Origin: Nemertoderma westbladi
Taxonomy: Eukaryota > Xenacoelomorpha > Nemertodermatida > Nemertodermatidae
Length of the DNA stretch: 34,337 bases
Assembly: GCA_032718475.1 (NCBI GenBank)
Contig: JAUCBJ010006794.1
Span: 1 to 34,337, forward strand
Direction of reading: 5' to 3'
The position numbers and the translations under genes are program-made. The stretch's first letter is position 1, and each line of letters starts with the position of its first letter. The notes beneath the pieces were generated by a model. That model did not search any database. It was given only the letters and a program-made list of their open reading frames with translations, and was not told the DNA's origin. Positions 1 through 10,500 of the stretch are shown here, one piece after another.

Positions 1-221
1 AATAATACAGTAGGCTTGACCGCAAATAAATTTAAGCCCACGAATCCAGTCTCCCGGTGTTATAAACGGGTCATTTGGACGCGCATGGACTGGCTTCGGC
101 TAATGTTTTTGGTTTGTTTTTGTATTAAATCTTGTCATCTTATAAAAGGCAGTTTATCAATAAAGACATATAAATTTCGGCAGGTTAAACTGCTGAAGGT
201 CTATAAAAGCGCGTACACTTA
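1..221 (+). repeat. Dispersed promoter-like repeat, copy 1 (cut by window start)
   Basis: This stretch matches 22213-22434 at roughly three quarters identity by eye. Shared blocks include AATCCAGTCTCCCGG, GACTGGCTTCGGCTAATGTT, AGACATATAAATTT and GGCAGGTTAAACTGCT. A clear TATA element lies near its end. Similarity stops just after GCGCGTACA in both copies, so the repeat carries a core promoter but different downstream sequence. It could be U3 of an old LTR or the promoter of a duplicated gene family. The left end lies outside the window. Confidence 0.65.
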
Positions 222-469
222 TTGTCGAGTTCATTGTTGAGTTTCCTGGCGATGGGTTTGTTGACGAATCTGCTAATCTTTTTAAAGATTTGCTGTCTAG
301 TAGTCTAGAAACAGAAGAAGTTAGCGACGTAGATGCTAGTGATGTAGAAGTTGTTGAGTTGAAAGAATTGGACATTGAGGAACAAAGGCGTTATCGTGTG
401 AGTGCAGACGAGGAACATGATTTACCATTTATCTTTAATATGATGCACATGTCTAGCAACAGTAAATGA
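197..469 (+). CDS. Short acidic open frame after the promoter repeat (unknown, possibly partial)
   Basis: One plus frame is open for about 90 codons from just after a TGA at 194-196 to a TGA at 467-469. The inferred peptide is strongly acidic, with several runs of Asp/Glu, and ends in a Met-rich, Ser/Asn-rich tail. No ATG occurs before that tail, so if translated it must be an exon joined to something else, an N-terminally broken remnant, or use a non-ATG start. It sits right behind a TATA box. I do not recognise a family. It may be a gag-type N-terminus or a chance frame; the composition is the only argument for coding. Confidence 0.25.
   Translation, partial: RSIKARTLIVEFIVEFPGDGFVDESANLFKDLLSSSLETEEVSDVDASDVEVVELKELDIEEQRRYRVSADEEHDLPFIFNMMHMSSNSK
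202..208 (+). promoter_or_regulatory. TATA box in the dispersed repeat
   Basis: TATAAAA at this place is a consensus TATA element. Transcription would begin about 25-30 bases downstream, close to where similarity with the second copy ends. In the second copy the same place reads TTCAAAA, so that promoter has probably decayed. Activity is inferred, not shown. Confidence 0.45.
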
Positions 470-1298
470 GGATTGTAAAAATATAATAAACAAACCGATT
501 GCATTGCCTTTACGTGTATAAAATTATCAATTACTAATCTATAAAATAACATCGATGTTTATCAGTGTACAGTAAGCAGTGAGTAACTTATCTGTGCGTA
601 AACGTCAGTGTAAAAATTTTATAATTCTGGGAAACCCCTTCCAGAAAAAAGGTGTCAACTTTTTGTAACTTCATATCGCCTACTTTAATGTTCAGTTAAC
701 CTTCCCGAAAAAATATACAAATTATTTTCGTCCAAGAATTAAAAAATTATTCCACCGCCAAAGGGAGGCGCTGAATTTTCCAATTAAGTAAAACTAATTC
801 ATTAGGGCAGGGGGGAAGTTTCATTGAAGAAATAAATAAATATAAAATATGAACATTGTAAAGAAATTGTTCAAATTGTAACTCTTATCTTATACTGTAG
901 GCATTGAATGCACAGCTGTAATCTGATATGTAGTGAGTGCTCTCATGGTACAAAAATACTCTGTTTCAAGAATAATGCGTTCCCACCTACTGTGTCGCAA
1001 CGCTGCAAAATGATTCAACTCAAAGATTTCACCATTGACAAAATGTAACAAAAATGATAGGTTTCCATGGCCGGCCGTACATTATCGTAATTGATTAAAT
1101 GTCATTAAAAGTATCAAAGAGCTTGAGAATCAGCTCGAAGCTTATATTTCAACCAGAGAGATCAAGAGCTACCGATATAGAGATCGTTTTGAGTTCGATT
1201 AATGAAGGTAAATCAGCCTCTGTATTCGCAGATGAGGGCGTATTGTTTACAAAGTACTCCTGCCCGAGTGGTCCCTATGTACGGTACGGTAGGTATGT
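470..1298. other. No gene seen (AT-rich spacer)
   Basis: This 0.8 kb holds only short frames. It contains possible poly-A signals (AATAAA-like) soon after the acidic frame and scattered CAGTA/TACTG motifs that recur through the window. No repeat partner or protein similarity was recognised. Confidence 0.5.
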
Positions 1299-1306
1299 AG
1301 TACAGT

Positions 1307-1533
1307 GAGGCAGGGGGGGGGGGGGGGGACTCGACGCAAAACCCGCCTCAATGTTAAATTATCAATTTAGGGAAAGGAGCAGGTTACAGTGGCACTTTAT
1401 TTTAACCAAAACAATAAACTAAACACAATAGAATAGGTTAGTTTTATTTTTGAGAATAATCAGCTGTTATTTGCGTCGAATTTCCCCTGGAGAGGGATAA
1501 ATTTGTATTGCGTCTAGTTGCCCTCCCTATCTG
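1307..1533. mobile_element. hAT-like MITE copy A with G16 run
   Basis: This is a 227 bp non-autonomous element flanked by the direct repeat AGTACAGT (1299-1306 and 1534-1541), an 8 bp target-site duplication typical of hAT transposons. The ends read GAGGCAGGGG on the left and, inverted, CAGATAGGGAGGG on the right, resembling hAT CAGxGG termini. A run of 16 G (1313-1328) follows the left end. The interior (AACCCGCCTCAATGTTAAAT, GGGAAAGGAGCAGGTTACAG, TTTGAGAATAATCAGCTGTT) is shared with the copy at 4419-4626. No transposase is encoded. Confidence 0.72.
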
Positions 1534-1541
1534 AGTACAGT

Positions 1542-2649
1542 AGTAGGCCTATACTACTGTTAGTAGCTCCAGATATCCAACTCATTATAATCAGCCTTGA
1601 AAATTCACAAACAAATTGCCAATACCCTAAGACATCCTGAGTATACTGTGTGTGTAATTGTATGGCTGGTAAGCTAACTGCTTGGTAGTAAAGTAACTGC
1701 TAGGTTCATCGCTTCACGCCTTCATCCTTACATTAACGATGGTAGCTAGCTGGATATCTGCGTCATTAGCTAGATATACTAAAATACTTAGCATTTATCA
1801 TCATCTACGCACGTACGATGAGCCATTAAACTCCAACATAATCCGTCTTTGACTTTGATTGATGGAAAATGGCGTCAATTAGCTGTTTACATCAATTCAA
1901 TACAGAATTGTCACCGACAATCAGTTCAATTCAACTATAATGTATTTATTTGAATATCGCTATAACAAGACTGTGATGATCTTTCTTATGGGAAAGCGGC
2001 ACATGCTTGAGATAAAATACCTGCAGTTTGTAATAACGAATAATTGAGAAGGTTTTGTGAAGATTGGAGATCAAATTTAATCGATTAATTCGATTTAATC
2101 CACTATAATTGCAAAACAAATCTAACAAGTTACAGCGATACGCTATTCTAACCAAAACAATAAAGTTACCGATTCTCTGCGACCTGTTATATCCTGGTAT
2201 ATGCATTAATTTCCAATGTTAATTAAATCAATTAATTCCCAGTTGCCTGCAACAAGAGTACCCCTCGGTGCGTTGATGGAATATTGAGAAAAAATATTTT
2301 TTCTCTCATTTTTAATAAAATTTCAATAAAATGACATGATGTTGTTACTTATTACAAATTTTATAGACTGGTTTTTACGAACATGTTTAACCAACATATT
2401 AAACAAAGTATAGCTACTTAATAGCACATAACATATAACTAATAGTTACTTATAATGGAATGAGCAGGAAACATACCTAATAAATACCAAGCCATCAATA
2501 TTCCTAAATTTTCGGCTATATAAGTTTTGAGGATTAACTTATAACTATTTGTACTTGTACGACCAACGCGAACATTCAAATCGTAGGCCAACTTTAGATA
2601 CATCGACCTAATAATACATATCTTTATCATATTCCTTGAAAGTTGAAAC
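1542..2649. other. No gene seen (AT-rich spacer)
   Basis: About 1.1 kb of AT-rich sequence without a convincing coding frame. Small local repeats such as AGCTAGCTGGATATCTGCG and later AGCTAGATATACT (about 1745-1780) and the ATCGATTAATTCGAT palindrome near 2090 are visible. Nothing else is supported. Confidence 0.5.
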
Positions 2650-3211
2650 ACAACTAGTTCAACTCGCCGTCGATGACCCCATGAAGCCGAAATTTTCGAT
2701 TTTAACTTTAATTTTTTACAAGCATTTAAAAAAGTATCTTTAGCGAAATTGCACCCTCCGTATCGCGGCCATTATTTCCATTATTCGTGATTTATTTATT
2801 GGAAAGCTTACGTTGCAAGGATTCGAAACAATGTATGAGTTTCGTTGAGAAACAGCTGAGTTATATATAGGCGTTCAAAGATTGCAAGAATTATCGTTTA
2901 CTGAAGGTCATTTATTCTACTTAATAAATACACGATGTTCTGGAACATTTTGTTTATGTATGAATAGCTACGCAAGAGATAGAAAAACACGTTCTAGAAT
3001 TTTGCTTATTTATTAAATATATAAATGGCTTCCAGCGAACGATAATTCTTGTAATCTTTGAACGCCTATATCTCATCTGTATCTCAACGAATTTCAGATA
3101 TTGTTACATATTTCGAATCATTTCAACACTTTTTTTAAAACGTTATAAAAAATGTACAGGCAAATTCGAGTATTCCGGCTTCTGGTAACAACGATGAGTT
3201 AAACTAGTTGT
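2650..3211. mobile_element. Diverged foldback element (inverted repeat, about 560 bp)
   Basis: The stretch folds back on itself. It opens with ACAACTAGTTCAACTC and closes with the near reverse complement GAGTTAAACTAGTTGT. Inner arms match as well: GGCGTTCAAAGATTGCAAGA near 2872 pairs with TCTTGTAATCTTTGAACGCC near 3047. The arms are mutated, so the copy is old. Several blocks (GCATTTAAAAAAGTATCT, TTGCAAGGATTC, TTAATAAATACA) match the larger palindrome at 33207-34125, so both belong to one family. There is no coding capacity. Target duplication was not identified. Confidence 0.75.
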
Positions 3212-3637
3212 CAATATATTACGGGTCATGGTGTAGATATTCGCGAGGAAAACTCATTTGAGAAGAAAAAGTAAATAAATCATTATAATGGTAATAAAAA
3301 CAGACGGACAAGTCTTACATACTATACATCCTGTAGCAATAATGGTAGCACCAAATATAGATTGAAGTATTACTTAATTCGTATTGTGGTGGAGTTTGTA
3401 TAGCTGTAAACATAGTTTTAGCTCAAGACGCCCCCACAATCACAAAGAAGGCCTTGTTAAAATAAAATCTTAAATTAAAATATTAGTCAAAAGGGAATAA
3501 AATCAGTAATATGCAAATTGTATGTATTTAATTCCAAACATATGGAGTAAAATGAACAACATGGTTATTAAAATTTTTACAAAATAAATAAAATAATATA
3601 TAAAATATTGTGCTATTAAAAAGTTTTATTTGGTTGT
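3212..3637. other. No gene seen
   Basis: AT-rich spacer between the foldback element and the poly-G run. The TTTATT at 3625-3630 reads as AATAAA on the minus strand and may be the poly-A signal of the LINE fragment that ends at 3657. Confidence 0.45.
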
Positions 3638-3656
3638 GGGGGGGGGGGGGGGGGGG
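3638..3656. repeat. Poly-G tract (G19)
   Basis: Nineteen consecutive G on the plus strand, C on the minus strand. On the minus strand it directly follows the stop codon of a LINE C-terminal fragment and precedes an AATAAA. The length may be inexact because such runs are hard to sequence. Confidence 0.9.
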
Positions 3657-4208
3657 TCATTGGTTTAGGGTAAGGACCGCAAGAAACATCCCTGTACGGA
3701 GGCCCGAACTGGTTGCTGGGATACCCGGGCACATTGTATAGTGCTCCGAGCTGATTGCTGATTGGCCACACAATAAACAGCGACACTCCTCGATTGGCCG
3801 CCAACAGTTCCGAGTGGCACATAGTTTATGATGGTAACCGTTGGCTACCAGCTGACCGGCTACCCGACGCCTATAACCAGTTAGATTGACCGGGTTAATA
3901 GCTGAGGAGTCGGGGTGGTCAATACTGGAAAGGATTGCGGTCGACGATGCGTATTTACTGATTCCAAACCAGAGTTTCCAATAAAACGCACGTATGCGGT
4001 GGATGTGGTCGAGTTCGATTATATTTGGTTCTGTAGCGAAAATGTTGCAGCCGTAAGAAACAGACGGTAGGACGATCGCTAGCCATATTTTCCTTGCTGT
4101 GGCAATCGAGACAACGTTAAGTTTTACCTTTATTGCAATTCGCGTACAACAGGCAATCCCCTTGCGATACAGGTGGTCGTAATGGGACCTAGAACGTAAT
4201 GGGACCAA
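3657..4208 (-). pseudogene. LINE (non-LTR retrotransposon) ORF2 C-terminal fragment
   Basis: The minus strand encodes 183 residues typical of the region after the reverse transcriptase in LINE ORF2 proteins. There is an ARKIW..IVLPSVSYGCNIF block (thumb region, near residues 38-57) and a C-terminal zinc-binding cluster CRCLLCG...EHYTMCP near residues 143-161. The RT palm, fingers and endonuclease are absent, as expected of a 5'-truncated copy. The frame ends in TGA exactly at the border of the C19 run (minus strand), with AATAAA just beyond, so the true 3' end of the LINE is probably here. The clade (CR1/jockey-like or other) cannot be fixed from this part. Confidence 0.7.
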
Positions 4209-4418
4209 TCAGAATAGATTGGAATGATTTATTATAATAGAATTTAAATTTGTTGGATATCGCAAAGTAATAAAATCGCTGATGCCAAATAAATTCAGTC
4301 CGTTTGTTTGAATAAAAGTTTCGTACATAATAAATTATTGTGAAACGGACAAATTTAATGAACTTATTATGTCGTGTTAAATAATAATAACAGTAGCTTA
4401 GCGCAGCGCAGGTTCCGC

Positions 4419-4626
4419 GAGACAGGGGGGGGGGGGGGGGGGGGGAACCCGCCTCAATGTTAAATTCTAAATTTAGGGAAAGGAGCAGGTTACAGTGGCA
4501 CGTTAATTTAACCAAAACAATAAACTAAACACAATAGAACAGGTTACAGTTTTATTTTTGAGAATAATCAGCTGTTATGGGATGAATTTTCATTGCGTCT
4601 AAAGTCCCCCCCCCCCCCCCCGTCTG
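4419..4626. mobile_element. hAT-like MITE copy B with G21 and C16 ends
   Basis: This is the second copy of the MITE at 1307-1533, about 208 bp. It begins GAGACAGGGG with 21 G (4425-4445) and ends with 16 C (4606-4621) followed by GTCTG, so the termini are inverted repeats dominated by G/C runs. Flanks GGTTCCGC (4411-4418) and GGAGCCGC (4627-4634) agree at six of eight positions, consistent with a mutated 8 bp hAT duplication. The interior is nearly the same as copy A. No coding capacity. Confidence 0.72.
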
Positions 4627-4634
4627 GGAGCCGC

Positions 4635-5795
4635 ATATGAATAATAAACTAGACACAACTTAAATACTTATTTGTCTACGATTAACTACGAGTCCATATA
4701 CCAAAAGCAACTACGGCGCGTAAATTCGCAATAAAATTGAAAAATGCCGATCTTTAAAAAAAGTTTATAACCGTTGGAAACCTAAATGGTGTAGAATAAT
4801 AATATGATGTTATTATTAAATAATTTATTGTCTGCGAGTGTTTTAATATCAGATAATAATATAAATAAAACTACCGCAGATAAACAAAGTAAAACACTAA
4901 CTTTATTGCATTGCAGTATTAACGAATAATTATTCTAACATGTTTTAATTCATCATTCAATATCACTGATAGACGCGCTAAATAAATACAAAAGATCAAT
5001 TTCAAATTCAGAAACACAAAACGAATATACTAAGATCAAAAACAAGCTTTGTACGAAGTAAATTACATTTGTAAACGCAATTTAAGGTCACATATATATA
5101 CAGTATATAACAAACGATGTTAAGGGGCCTATAGAGAATAAATCAAACCTTTTATAAATAAATATATATAATATGATTGCGAATTGTCGGCACCGGCGAT
5201 ACTGAATACACAATAACTAAAAAATATAAATTGTATTCGCGATGTGAGTGTATTTAGTATGTCACGACTTATTTTTATATGACATCAGGTTTTGGGATAC
5301 AAATTACAGACTTTTTATAAACTTCCGCAAGAGTGGCTTGGCAGCACTAAATTGTATTCCATATCGAATACCGAATAAATAAAATTAATACGTGCGGGGG
5401 ATCGTGATTAATTTGTGGTGTATAGAAGAAGTTCTAGAGATATTCAGTTTGGGGGGGAGTGTCAGTTGTAATTTTCAGTCACTTGCGTTTCTTGCGTTTA
5501 CCTGGTAAGACCAAACCATGTTTATAATTTGTCTTGTAACAGGGGTAAAACCCCATACAGCCATACTAAGCCTATCCGTAACTCTTATCTAATGGTAATC
5601 TAATGAATTCCACCAACATTTCGTCCCCAAACTGCATATCTTACAATAGATTTACCCGTACTGCCTTACATACAACAAAACATTCCGAAATAAAATACAA
5701 CAAACAGCATAGCATAGCATACAGTGAGTCGAGTCGTGCAGTAATTATTGTGACGGAACAAATATCGAATAAGGTGATTGATTTAGGCCTTACTA
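4635..5795. other. No gene seen (AT-rich spacer)
   Basis: About 1.2 kb without a supported gene. It holds simple AT-rich tracts (ATATATA near 5093 and 5163), GGGGGGG at 5451-5457 and the short repeat AGCATAGCATA near 5707. The right part would be downstream (3') sequence of the minus-strand MOB1-like gene. Confidence 0.5.
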
Positions 5796-6479
5796 TTATT
5801 TATGTGGCGTTAAACACGTGGAATCCTTTTTACTCAATCGATCCATGAGTTCCTGCAACGGTTCCAATTCCCGCTTATCTATCAAACAAAATTCCTGAAC
5901 GAAGAAAATGAAATGTTTAAACGAGGTGTTGAGATGTGCTTCTTCGCCTAACTCAACCACATGCCCGAAATGTTGGTGGTAAACATGGGCGTAAACGCGA
6001 AACAGTCGTTTTAATATCGTTTTTACGACGCTTAGGAAATTCCTTGGAAACGGGACACCAATTTTAGAAGGAAATAAAACCTCGTTATCCAGCTGATGTT
6101 GTACCCAGGTCATCATATAGTCCATGTACTCTGGCGCGGAACAACGCACAGCTTTCTTTATATAAACACCGTCCGCCCATTGGTACTCGTACTTAGGACC
6201 CGCAGACATCCGCGGGCAACTTGTCTTCGTGCAGAAATCTGTTATGGTCCCGTACAACATGGAAATTTGGTTGAAAAAGTCAACCGTATTCACCGCCAAC
6301 CATTCGTTTAAGTCCTCACCCTCGGGCAGCATCACCGCGAGTTTTAGATTGCCGCTGCCTAGGGTTGCCGCCGCGTGCTGCAGTAGTTCCTGCTGTCGTC
6401 CGCCATCAGGGATGTTCTTCTTCGGTTTGAATGTTTTAACGCCACGGATGCCCAACAGGAAATTCCTTGCGGAACTCAT
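5796..6479 (-). CDS. MOB1: MOB kinase activator 1-like protein, intronless
   Basis: Encodes about 227 residues closely matching the MOB1 family, the adaptor that binds MST/Hippo and activates LATS/NDR kinases in the cytoplasm to control growth and mitotic exit. Visible hallmarks: KTFKPKKNIP near the N-terminus, ATLGSGNLKLAVMLPEGED, the WLAVNTVDFFNQISMLYGT block, the zinc ligands CTKTSCP and later HVYHQH, and SFKHFIFFVQEFCLID near the C-terminus. I chose the ATG at 6479, giving MSSARNFLL; an open stretch upstream has only a GTG. Metazoan MOB1 is about 216 residues; here a short N-terminal change and a C-terminal tail (KKDSTCLTPHK) add about ten. The frame has no intron, suggesting a retrocopy that has stayed intact, or a natural single-exon gene. 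Neighbours are unrelated mobile elements. Confidence 0.9.
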   Translation of the reverse strand: MSSARNFLLGIRGVKTFKPKKNIPDGGRQQELLQHAAATLGSGNLKLAVMLPEGEDLNEWLAVNTVDFFNQISMLYGTITDFCTKTSCPRMSAGPKYEYQWADGVYIKKAVRCSAPEYMDYMMTWVQHQLDNEVLFPSKIGVPFPRNFLSVVKTILKRLFRVYAHVYHQHFGHVVELGEEAHLNTSFKHFIFFVQEFCLIDKRELEPLQELMDRLSKKDSTCLTPHK

Positions 6480-6840
6480 TCGTCTGTTCGCAATCTCAGG
6501 ATCTGCATTCACGATTGACAGAGTACTGGAGTATTTGTTGTCCTATATTTGTAGTCGATCCCGACTGCCAGAGCTGACAGGCTGAAGCAAATTAAGGCTG
6601 TAAGGTACCGGTATCGTCAGATCGTCTGGCTGCAGTGCTGTAGTCCTCAGTCCTGTACTGCTGTAGTGCGCTCCCGGTCAGACAGTTTTTGAGTATACCG
6701 GTACCAGTCAGACCAGCACCGGTTCGGCAGTTCGGTGTACAGTTTGTTTTTGTATAGCCTAATACATGTAATACTGTAAATACAAGTGTAATACTACTAC
6801 AGTACTTCTACGATCGGCATGCTGCATTGCGGCTGCATTT

Positions 6841-7248
6841 TTAAGAATGCTGTGCCGGCTTGTCAACAAAATTGCACCGCCACAATTCCCTATCACCCAT
6901 GACATTTGCTAGATCATCCGCATCTTTAAGGCCAGTGTCCTTTAAGATGCGTCTCAAGAAAGTCATGGGCTGTCCACCATGCTTATTCACTCCATGAGGC
7001 TGCCAAAGTACAAGATTATGCACTGGCTGGTCCTCACGGCGAAAGCAATGTCCTGCAAAGCGGAGGCGATTTTGTTCTAGTGTCAAGCTTGGGGGAACCA
7101 ATGAGACACCTCCAATGTTATATAGTGTCTGGTTGGAGATGTGTGTATTGTACTTGACACAATGAACCCGGCGTAGCATTCTTGTGAATGTGCCATCCAG
7201 AGATTTGGTGTCCTCAGCAGTTAGAGCCCAGCATGGACTCCCACTGTA
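6841..7248 (-). pseudogene. LINE reverse-transcriptase C-terminal fragment
   Basis: The minus strand encodes a LINE C-terminal region: WALTAEDTKSLDGTFTRMLRRV, then NQTLYNIGG, NRLRFAGHCFRREDQP, GGQPMTFLRRILKDTG and a final MGDRELWR block. This order (YGS.W.LT...LDG.YTRMLR, RLRFAGHC.R, GRP..., M.DR..W) is characteristic of the end of the ORF of many animal endonuclease-RT LINEs. The first ATG is at 7179, but the family match runs on without a stop to about 7248, where a perfect palindrome CTGTACCGGTACAG (7244-7257) marks the edge. The catalytic domains are missing, so this is a 5'-truncated dead copy. It differs from the LINE at 3657-4208 and lacks its zinc knuckle. Confidence 0.75.
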
Positions 7249-7359
7249 CCGGTACAGCTACAGCAGTAATACTGTAATAATTGTATTGTAATTGTTTATG
7301 TCAGCGCATGAGTCTCGCTGGGGTCATCGCCAGGTTCTGCCTAACCCTATTTCGACTTC

Positions 7360-7381
7360 GGGGGGGGGGGGGGGGGGGGGG
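7360..7381. repeat. Poly-G tract (G22)
   Basis: Twenty-two consecutive G. It lies 34 bases before the open frame of the BEL/Pao pol gene begins (first sense codon at 7415) and may mark the breakpoint where gag and protease were lost, or an assembly join. Confidence 0.9.
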
Positions 7382-7510
7382 TTTCCATGTACTGTAATAG
7401 TTAATTCGAAATAGTGTACACCTATTGCCCTGAAACTTCCTGACTTCCTGTATCTGGTCGGAAAAGTTAATACCAAGTCAATAAGTAATTACCAAGTCAA
7501 TGATTGGGAA

Positions 7511-10500
7511 GTGGAGAGCAGTGAGGTGGACGAACTAACTGAGGGAACACCATACTCCTCAGATAATGACGACATCTACCAACTCTTTGATGAAGAGAAC
7601 ACAATCGACCTACTTACAGAAAACAAAACTTGGAAAAACCAGGTGAACCTAGGTCAACTGATTCGCCCATCGGGACCCATTGACTACAATGACGAACTAA
7701 ATGATGAAATAGAGCGCTACAACGCTAGAACTCGGGACGAACTCGCCGTACGATTCTTTACTCAAGAATTGGTAGAGCCCAATTCATACGATAAGGCCCT
7801 ATCGATAGAAGAAGAAAGAGCCAAGCAAATCCAGGAAACAACTACACGTTTTTTAAAAGATCAAGGTAGATATGAAATCGGCCTACCATTTCGAAAACGA
7901 GAACCTAGATTTATAAATAACAGACCCTTGGCAGAGAAAAGAATCACTCAATTACATCGACGCCTTACGGCTAATGCTTCAGCTAAAGAAATGTACCAAA
8001 CTCAGTTGAAGAAATTTATTACAAAGGGATACGCGGAGCGAGTACCGGAAGGAACACCAGTGACTGAGAGAACGTATTACTTAACACATCATTACGTTCC
8101 CAAACCCGGTAAACCCCATGAAGTACGAGTCGTATTCGATGGCTCCGCTCTATATATGGGCCAATCCCTCAATTCCGAGTTGTTACCAGGACCCAACTTA
8201 CTCCAATCTTTGTTGGGAATACTTTTAAGATTAAGACAATATTCCATCGCGTTCGCCTCCGATATAGAAGGAATGTTCTTACAAGTCAAGGCGCTGGATA
8301 GAGATAGAGACAGCCTAAGATTTCTGTGGTGGCCTGAAGGAGATCTCAACCAGAAACCGGTAGAGTACTGGATGACCATCCAGGCTTTTGGGATCATATC
8401 AAGCCCTTCCAACGCCTGCTCCGTGGTGCGGACCACTGCGAATGACAACCGAGACGCCTTCTCCAAAGAGGTGATAGACAACATCAAGCGCGATATATAC
8501 ATGGACGACAATTTAAAGTCCCTTCCATCAGTAGAAGAAGCCATTGATGTCGCGAAAGGAACGGTAGAGTGTTTGAAAAGAGGTGGATTTCGACTGACGA
8601 AATTCACCAGCAACTCCCGTGAGTTTCTGGAAGCGATACCGGTAGAAGACCGAGGAACGAAAGACCTAGACTTAATAAAGGACGATCTTCCAGAAACCAA
8701 GACGCTTGGCTTGAAGTGGGACACTGAAAGAGATATCCTGTTTTTTCAGCTAAAACAGCGAGATAATCCAGTTCGGACCAAACGGATTTGTTTAAGTATC
8801 CTGAGCACTTATTTCGACCCATTGGGATTTATTAGCCCAGTTATATTGATTGCTCGGAGTTTAGTACAACAAATGTGGCTTGAAAACCACTCATGGGACG
8901 ATCCACTTAAGGGAGAACTGTTAAAGAGGTGGATGAAATGGGAAGATTCTCTACCTGCCATCGAGAGCTTTGTAATTTCCCGTGCATATTTTGGTCATGT
9001 TCTTCCTACGTATTCCTATCAACTCCATGTGTTTGGAGACGCCAGCGACATGGGAATAGGTATAGTAGCATATCTGCGAGTCGAAACTCCGGATGGAATC
9101 AAAGTCGCCTTGGTTACCTCTAAGGCATTGATTAACAACAAGTTAAAGGTTCCTCGAGCGGAGTTAAAAGCGGCTTTATACGCTACAGCCATCGGCCGGA
9201 ACGTAACAGAACAAATCGACTATCCACTGGAGAAAACTGTTTATTGGACTGACGCTTTACTCGTGTTGGAGTATATAACCAATGAAGTCTGTCAGTTCAG
9301 CGTTTTTGTTACTAACAGGGTAGCTATTATTCTTAGTCGCACAAAGATAGATCAATGGAGACATTGCCCTGGTACGATTAATCCAGCCGATATCGCCTCC
9401 AGGGGAGCAACTCCACAGGAACTGATAGATACTCCAGACTGGTTGGGTGGACCCGACTTCCTGAGTAAGGAAGAGGATGAATGGCCTCCTCACCTTACTA
9501 CGGCGGAGATTAGACAAGCCAAGGGAGCGGAGAAAGTCAAACCTAAAACCCGGGCGAGTAAATCGAAGTTATTTAAACCGACGATCGATCTATCTGTATT
9601 ACATACTTCCGGAAACGATGCTTCGGATCCACAATCCCTCGCCACAAATAAGTCTGTTGTGGAAATTAGAGATAGAGATTGGAAATCTGGAATACCAGAC
9701 GTCTCGCAAGGAATCTCACCCCTGCTGCAGAGAGCAATGCATCACTACAGTTCCTGGAATCGGCTCTGTAAAGCCGTCGCATATTTAAGGAGATGTTTTC
9801 ATCATCACTACTCCAGGACGAAGACCATTAGTGATACCGCTCCATTGACATCTGCGCAAGTTCATGTTATTAAAAATTTACCCAAATATAAGACATCCGA
9901 CCGGTTTCTAAAGGAGAAGATCAGTTACCAGGAGCATGAAGAAACCAATAAGCAGATACTGAGACTCCTGCAATGCTATGAGGATTCCGATAAGTATTTC
10001 CTGTTGTTGAGAAATCCGCAGATGCGCTTAAGGGATCGCTTCTCTAGCACAATGATAGATGGGTTAATACGTGTTGGAGGAAGACTCACCAATGCGCCAT
10101 TATCCTTTGACACTAAATTCCCCATACTCATTAGAAATCTTGAAGTACAAATCAAGATGATTGTAGATGTTCACAGTAAACTTTATCATGCTGGTAGAGA
10201 ACGAGTTCTTAGCGAAATCCGAACTCGCTATTATTTTTATAAACCCCGTAGAGCTCTGAACCAAGTTCTTAGGAAGTGCATACCCTGTAGGAAAGCATTC
10301 AGTAGGCCTTTAATACAGCGAGAGGCAGAATTACCTAGGGAACGAGTAAGCTTCTATGAACCACCTTTTACTAATACTGGTGTAGATTTATTTGGCCCTA
10401 TTGAAGTATATCGTGCTAGGACTATAGTCAAGAGATGGTGTGTCATCTTCGTATGCATGACTTGTAGAGCCATCCATCTCGATATGGTGAACGATCTATC

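Noticed and set aside
2149-2164. Third MITE copy suggested by TAACCAAAACAATAAA
   Set aside because: Only this 16-base A-rich match to the MITE interior was found; flanking sequence and ends do not match.
8092-8724. Minus-strand 210-codon frame
   Set aside because: It lies wholly within the sense RT region of the BEL/Pao pol and shows no family pattern.
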